From Candidatus Heimdallarchaeota archaeon (GTDB lineage: Archaea; Asgardarchaeota; Heimdallarchaeia; Heimdallarchaeales; Kariarchaeaceae): a stretch of 9,753 bases of DNA. Positions 5,981 to 9,753 of the stretch are shown in pieces (position 1 is the stretch's first letter; each line of letters opens with the position of its first letter). Below the pieces are notes generated by a model. The model made no database searches, was not told the origin of the DNA, and saw only the letters and a list, made by a program, of their open reading frames with translations. The position numbers were made by a program, and so were the translations under genes. The stretch spans positions 1 to 9,753 of the forward strand of contig JALUTL010000302.1 of the NCBI GenBank assembly GCA_027016475.1, read 5' to 3'.

Positions 5981-5987
5981 TTTGGCA

Positions 5988-7001
5988 ATGCAGGCAACCT
6001 CTGAACGAGACATCAAGGAAATGTTCCGTCAGGATGTCAAGCAAGCAAACCTTTTGGTTGATCTATTGTTTGTGCTGGCATCTTTTGCTGTGACAGCAGA
6101 TCTGGTTTACCTTTTTGCCGACTATGTTGCCCTTTTTTTCAATCAGTTTGACAGTACCTCTACGTTTACTGATGCAACATTGCTGATAGGGGCAGTGGCT
6201 GCACTTATCCCGATCGGGTATTTCATGGGCTTATTCTGGGCAGCGTCTACACGGTTCCTTCTTCAGGTTCTTTACATCACCCCTATCAGGGCCGCAAAAG
6301 ACGGAAAAAGTGATCTACTTCAGTTTTCCGGTATTCTTGCAAGGCTTCTGTTTTCTGAGAAGGTGGATAACGCCTTCATTCGGTTGGAGGCACCTGATCT
6401 GGACTATCGGAACCTGTGGCAGATGCTGCGTTTTTCCAGACGGTTTGTGCTGACGTATGTTTCCCTGTTCTATATTGCCTTATATTATGTGCTTGATGCC
6501 TTCAGAAACGAGCAGTCCAACGATTTCACCCTTGTGTTGCTGATACTGGTGTCCATGTTTATTGCGTTTATTGGAACTGGTCTGTATCTGCCCATAAACC
6601 TTGTGACAGAAGATGCACGGATCATGGTATTGCAGGAAAACGGACAGTTCATTACAACCAAGGTAGATCTATTCGACTATATCGACAGGTTTCTTGTCTT
6701 TTCCGGGCTGGTGCTTGGCTATCACATGTTGGATCGTGAATTTGTGCTGCGAAATGTATTTACGGATCAGGTCACCCTTCTGGTGGTCTATTTCCTTTTC
6801 ACGATAGGCGTTGTCATAGTCATAGCTCCAGCATTCTATCCTGCTATGCTGGCCTATCGGAACATGCATAGCCGTTTGGTCAATGGCTTCAGGGAAGCAT
6901 TGCTCAAATCTGGAGTTGAAGTTGCCAGGATCAACAGAAGGGCATTGGTGAACTACATTTCCAAAGAGGAACTGTTGGGTGACGAGAAAGCAGAGAAATA
7001 G
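5988..7001 (+). CDS. Six-helix membrane protein, unrecognised family
   Basis: 337 aa from the ATG at 5988, chosen for its AGGAGG site; an ATG at 5967 would add seven residues with no ribosome site. A polar, charged N-terminus (MQATSERDIKEMFRQDVKQ) leads into about six hydrophobic segments, starting near LLVDLLFVLASF, LLIGAVAALIPIGYF, FVLTYVSLFYIALYY, FTLVLLILVSMFIAF, YIDRFLVFSGLVLGY and TLLVVYFLFTIGVVI. A conserved-looking soluble loop lies between segments 2 and 3 (residues about 97-150), and a basic cytoplasmic tail ends in charged helix (NYISKEELLGDEKAEK). There is no catalytic motif I can name. It follows the secreted protein by 11 bases, so a role in its export, anchoring, regulation or immunity is an inference from position only. 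Confidence 0.8.
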   Translation: MQATSERDIKEMFRQDVKQANLLVDLLFVLASFAVTADLVYLFADYVALFFNQFDSTSTFTDATLLIGAVAALIPIGYFMGLFWAASTRFLLQVLYITPIRAAKDGKSDLLQFSGILARLLFSEKVDNAFIRLEAPDLDYRNLWQMLRFSRRFVLTYVSLFYIALYYVLDAFRNEQSNDFTLVLLILVSMFIAFIGTGLYLPINLVTEDARIMVLQENGQFITTKVDLFDYIDRFLVFSGLVLGYHMLDREFVLRNVFTDQVTLLVVYFLFTIGVVIVIAPAFYPAMLAYRNMHSRLVNGFREALLKSGVEVARINRRALVNYISKEELLGDEKAEK

Positions 7002-7125
7002 AACTGAACCATATATTTCCTTAAATCACTCACATTATTGTTTTGGCGATATATAGGTATCATATCAGTCAAATGGCAAGACAGAATATAGGAAGATTTT
7101 TACATACACTTTAATTTAATTCATC
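7002..7125 (+). promoter_or_regulatory. Intergenic promoter with TATA box at the leaderless distance
   Basis: TTTACATA at 7099-7106 starts 27 bases before the ATG at 7126, the spacing expected if transcription begins at or next to the start codon. No Shine-Dalgarno site is present. TTAATTTAAT (7111-7120) lies just before the start, and the same ten bases precede the GTG at 2133. ATATATTT at 7011-7018 and GATATATAG at 7049-7057 are further AT-rich candidates. Confidence 0.5.
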
Positions 7126-8715
7126 ATGCGTGCTCTGGCCTTGGTAGTGCTTCTGTTGGCAATGCCATTTGTTTCTGTTGACGGTCAGAATATGACAGAA
7201 ATCGGTGTTGGAGTTGTTTCTGGTGAATTGGCTTCCTATGACTCGCGTTCATTTATTTTTAAGGCCGAAAGCGGTATTTTTTTGATTTGGTTGAATGGGA
7301 CGGATGATTTGTCCCTTAACGTATACAATGAGAGTGTAGAAGACGTTTTTGCAGAAAACTATATTGGTGGCTTTCGTTTTGGGTATCCTCGTTATTTGTT
7401 GGTGGAGATCAAGTTTTCAACCAGTCTATTCATTGATTTGTTCAATTCTGGCAGTCAGGGTGCTTGGTTTCAGTTGGGCATAATGCAGAAGTCTGAAAGC
7501 TATGCAGATGGTGATTTTGGCCATGATGTGGGGGGAAGTGTCGATTCAGCAGAGGAAATTGTGTCTGGTTCATATCGGGGCGTTATCGATCATTTAGGGG
7601 GTGATACTAGGGACTATTATCGATTGCGGGTGAACAATGGCTCTGTTCTTCGTTTGGATGTTCAGATGGAAGGTGTTGGTAGCCTCATGATTATTTTGAT
7701 GAATGCAAATGGTACAAAATCTTTGGGTGGATTTTTTTTGACTGATGAATTCAACAGTCAAAGTTTAATTGATGCATATGAAGGTGATGAATTTCTGTTG
7801 AAAATTGAGAGTCGTTTGGAACGAACTTTTTCGTTTTACAAGTTCAATGTCAGCACTCGCCCGAATGTTCTTCCTGCCAACTATACGGAGCTTTCTTCAG
7901 CCGGTTTTGATACTTATCGTCTTTCTGGGGTCTCAGGGAAGTCAGTTGAGCTTTCCCTGAATTGGATCGGTGCCTCGCAGTACATGCTTGTTACTCGGAC
8001 AGGTTTTGTTCCTGCGATAGAGAAGGCGATCCATACCTCATTGTCTTTGCCTTGGGTGATTGCTGATACATATGATTACAGCTTTCGTCGGGATGTAAAC
8101 CATACCTACAAATTTTGGCCCGACACGGATGAGGTATATGTGACTGTCTATTCTCCACAATTGGTAGGTCGTGCATCTACTGTCTTGAAAAGCGGCTATG
8201 TACTTTCCGAGACCAATGGTTTGAAGGTGGAACGATACAATAGCAGTGATCCTACTGATCATTTTGGCTATCGCTATGATGGTGTGGTTGTGGGAGACGG
8301 TCGGGCTGGCTGGGTCAGCAATGAATACCATGTCTATCATGGCATGCATTTGGAAAAGGGCGATATTCTGGAGGCATACGTTGTGGGCAATGTCTATGCA
8401 TCAATTGTCCACGGAAAAGACATAGGAAATGTTGATCTGACAGGGCGGAAGTACACCAATTATCCGGGTGGCAATGCTCCTGTCTACCTGCTGTATTCTC
8501 CCATAAGGCCTGAAGATGTTTCGGTTGTCATTTTTGCTCTTGACAGTGGTTCTGCCAACTATTCACTCTATCTTTCACGTGCCTCTCCAATGATGGCCAC
8601 AGAGGTTGATGCACCGGGGTTGACAATTGCCCCCTCATTTCTTGTCCTGGTGGCTGCAGTTTTTCATCAGAAAAAGAAGAGAGGATGGAAGGTCTTTTCA
8701 TCAAATTGTGGATAG
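7126..8715 (+). CDS. Secreted PPC-domain protein with C-terminal membrane anchor
   Basis: 529 aa. Signal peptide MRALALVVLLLAMPFVSVDG. Residues about 127-245 match a bacterial/archaeal pre-peptidase C-terminal (PPC) domain: DSAEEIVSGSYRGVIDHLG, then DTRDYYRLRVNNGSVLRLDV, a beta-sandwich that usually flanks peptidases or stands alone in surface proteins. The first 120 residues are a related beta-sandwich-like stretch. The C-terminal half is beta-rich without a motif I recognise, and no peptidase catalytic motif is visible. At least ten sequons (NMT, NGT, NES, NGS, NVS, NYT, NHT, NSS, NYS) indicate export. The end, APGLTIAPSFLVLVAAVFHQ followed by KKKRGW, is a short anchor with basic stop-transfer. 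It resembles a degenerate PGF-CTERM-type sorting tail, but PGF is PGL here and that reading is weak. It has its own promoter, and its 3' end overlaps the converging gene by 49 bases. Confidence 0.8.
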   Translation: MRALALVVLLLAMPFVSVDGQNMTEIGVGVVSGELASYDSRSFIFKAESGIFLIWLNGTDDLSLNVYNESVEDVFAENYIGGFRFGYPRYLLVEIKFSTSLFIDLFNSGSQGAWFQLGIMQKSESYADGDFGHDVGGSVDSAEEIVSGSYRGVIDHLGGDTRDYYRLRVNNGSVLRLDVQMEGVGSLMIILMNANGTKSLGGFFLTDEFNSQSLIDAYEGDEFLLKIESRLERTFSFYKFNVSTRPNVLPANYTELSSAGFDTYRLSGVSGKSVELSLNWIGASQYMLVTRTGFVPAIEKAIHTSLSLPWVIADTYDYSFRRDVNHTYKFWPDTDEVYVTVYSPQLVGRASTVLKSGYVLSETNGLKVERYNSSDPTDHFGYRYDGVVVGDGRAGWVSNEYHVYHGMHLEKGDILEAYVVGNVYASIVHGKDIGNVDLTGRKYTNYPGGNAPVYLLYSPIRPEDVSVVIFALDSGSANYSLYLSRASPMMATEVDAPGLTIAPSFLVLVAAVFHQKKKRGWKVFSSNCG

Positions 8716-9753
8716 CCATGTTTCCTTGCCAGAGCGTCAAGTCTCTTCTTGATTTCTTTTCTTCTGTCAATTTCTTTTTCCAGAAGATATTCCAAGGCCA
8801 AGAGATTATATTGGTCTACAGGGTTGAGGGTCTGCATACGCTTTAGGATATCAAAGTATTTTCTGATTTGGTCATGGTCATCAGTTTCCAAATCGTTGAA
8901 CATTTTGAAGATGAGAAGAGCGACGATATCAAAATTGAACTCTTCACTTATCCATGTGGTAAGCTTTTGGATTCCATCGGCCTGTGAACCGAAAAGCATT
9001 TCTGTGCCATAGGCCCGTTTAAGCAATAAGTAATTTCTAGATTGTATCATCAAGCTCCTCTGGGTGTCATTAAGACTTTCTGCCCATATCTCTAAAGCTT
9101 CCCATATTTCTTTTTTGCTGGATACACTTTCCCCGTATTTTTTGATCAGAATCATGTCATTGAGAATTTTGAGCAACAAAATCTGAAACCGCAATGGGTT
9201 ACTGATTTTTGTGTTGAGGATCATGAGCAATAGTCTTTCTGCATCCTTATGTTTTCCCTCCCAAATCAGAAATCGCAATTTTTTGAGGGTGTCTGCTTCC
9301 CATTCAGTAAACAAATCCCAAAATGAAGGGTGTTTTTGCTTCAATATGGCTTTGGGTTCAAAAAGCTTCATTTTTTTCGGAGAAGGGAGTGCAGGTTCTT
9401 GTTTTTCAATTTCAACAGGTGCCAGTTTACTTGAGGCAAGCTTTTGAATGGAACTCAAGAGTTGGTTTCCCTTTTTGCCTTGGTTTTCGACAAATTTTTC
9501 GCGTATTTCCCTGATTTCAGCAGTCACTTCTGCTATGGGTACAGTATTTTGGAGAGCTTTTTCATCTTCCTGGATCAGTTGATCTGGTTGGAGGGGTGGC
9601 ATATAGAGAGTGACTACACCATGTCCCAATTGTTTTGCCCTATTTTTGTAGGGGCTTTCATCCAATCCCAATAACCGATAAAGCATGGCATACAGGCGGT
9701 TGAGGTTGAATTCGATTTCTATTCCATAGTTGAGGAACCGGACAGGGTATTTT
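8667..9753 (-). CDS. Helical cytoplasmic protein, partial at the right edge
   Basis: An ATG at 9686 gives 339 aa, but the frame stays open to the window edge with coding-like sequence (KYPVRFLNYGIEIEFNLNRL then YAMLYRLLGL), so the true start probably lies beyond 9753. There is no signal peptide or membrane segment in the visible part. After a Pro-rich beginning (MPPLQPDQ) and a polar linker with a charged helix (AEVTAEIREIREKF), the C-terminal 220 residues are a run of amphipathic helices (WEADTLKKLRFLIWEGKHKD, AERLLLMILN, EALEIWAESL, DQYNLLALEYLLEKEIDRRK) suggesting a TPR-like helical scaffold for protein contacts. The family is not recognised. Its last 16 codons overlap the converging PPC-protein gene. 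The HPLFFF ending is unusual, so a homopolymer error near the stop is possible. Confidence 0.7.
   Translation of the reverse strand, partial: KYPVRFLNYGIEIEFNLNRLYAMLYRLLGLDESPYKNRAKQLGHGVVTLYMPPLQPDQLIQEDEKALQNTVPIAEVTAEIREIREKFVENQGKKGNQLLSSIQKLASSKLAPVEIEKQEPALPSPKKMKLFEPKAILKQKHPSFWDLFTEWEADTLKKLRFLIWEGKHKDAERLLLMILNTKISNPLRFQILLLKILNDMILIKKYGESVSSKKEIWEALEIWAESLNDTQRSLMIQSRNYLLLKRAYGTEMLFGSQADGIQKLTTWISEEFNFDIVALLIFKMFNDLETDDHDQIRKYFDILKRMQTLNPVDQYNLLALEYLLEKEIDRRKEIKKRLDALARKHGYPQFDEKTFHPLFFF
8751..8778 (+). terminator. T-rich tract after the PPC-protein gene
   Basis: A pyrimidine-rich stretch with TTTCTTTT and TTTCTTTTT begins about 35 bases after the stop at 8715. It could end transcription of the plus-strand gene inside the converging gene, in line with T-tract termination in archaea. 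It also encodes Lys/Glu codons on the other strand, so the composition may be incidental. Confidence 0.3.

Noticed and set aside
5967..5987. Start of the six-helix protein at ATG 5967
   Set aside because: It would lie ahead of the AGGAGG at 5975-5980, which is placed correctly for 5988.
8038..8349. Minus-strand frames inside the PPC-protein gene
   Set aside because: They are shadows of a well-supported coding sequence, with no start signals and no protein-like pattern.
1..9753. CRISPR array or integrated virus
   Set aside because: There are no regularly spaced repeats, and no integrase, capsid, terminase or transposase-like protein in any frame.

Overview
The window reads as archaeal DNA. 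The strongest evidence is a tRNA-Gln(UUG) gene whose T-loop is interrupted by a 31-nt insert that folds into a bulge-helix-bulge splice substrate. Supporting signs are TATA-like promoters about 25 nt upstream of genes that lack a ribosome binding site, Shine-Dalgarno sites on genes inside an operon, and secreted proteins rich in N-X-S/T sequons with C-terminal membrane anchors. The lineage cannot be fixed from sequence alone. The mix of secreted PPC/FG-GAP proteins and a non-canonical tRNA intron would suit an Asgard-type or other uncultivated mesophilic archaeon, but that is a guess.

Layout. Positions 27-1328 hold two minus-strand genes: a signal-peptide protein with a caspase/gingipain-like His...Cys pattern, and a four-helix membrane protein. 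The intron-bearing tRNA-Gln lies at 1484-1587 on the plus strand. About 545 bases without a gene follow (1588-2132), with a perfect TATA box and several inverted repeats. A plus-strand operon covers 2133-7001. It encodes (i) a heavily sequon-decorated secreted protein with a C-terminal anchor, (ii) a large secreted protein with FG-GAP/VCBS-like calcium-type motifs followed by a beta-rich C-terminal region that looks like a pore-forming toxin or adhesin, and (iii) a six-helix membrane protein. A separate plus-strand gene (7126-8715) encodes a secreted PPC-domain protein with a C-terminal anchor. It converges on and overlaps a minus-strand helical cytoplasmic protein that runs off the right edge.

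Reading-frame damage. The first two operon genes are broken as written. The first has an in-frame TAG and then a -1 shift; the second has two -1 shifts. Each shift can be repaired by adding one base to a T or A run, and each repair restores motif-bearing protein. This points to assembly or sequencing errors in homopolymers, or to recent decay, rather than separate small genes.

The most novel-looking content is the 2133-7001 operon: a probable cell-surface system in which a calcium-binding propeller-like protein carries two similar Ser/Thr-rich amphipathic beta modules, next to a glycoprotein-like partner and a polytopic membrane protein. Its function is unknown.
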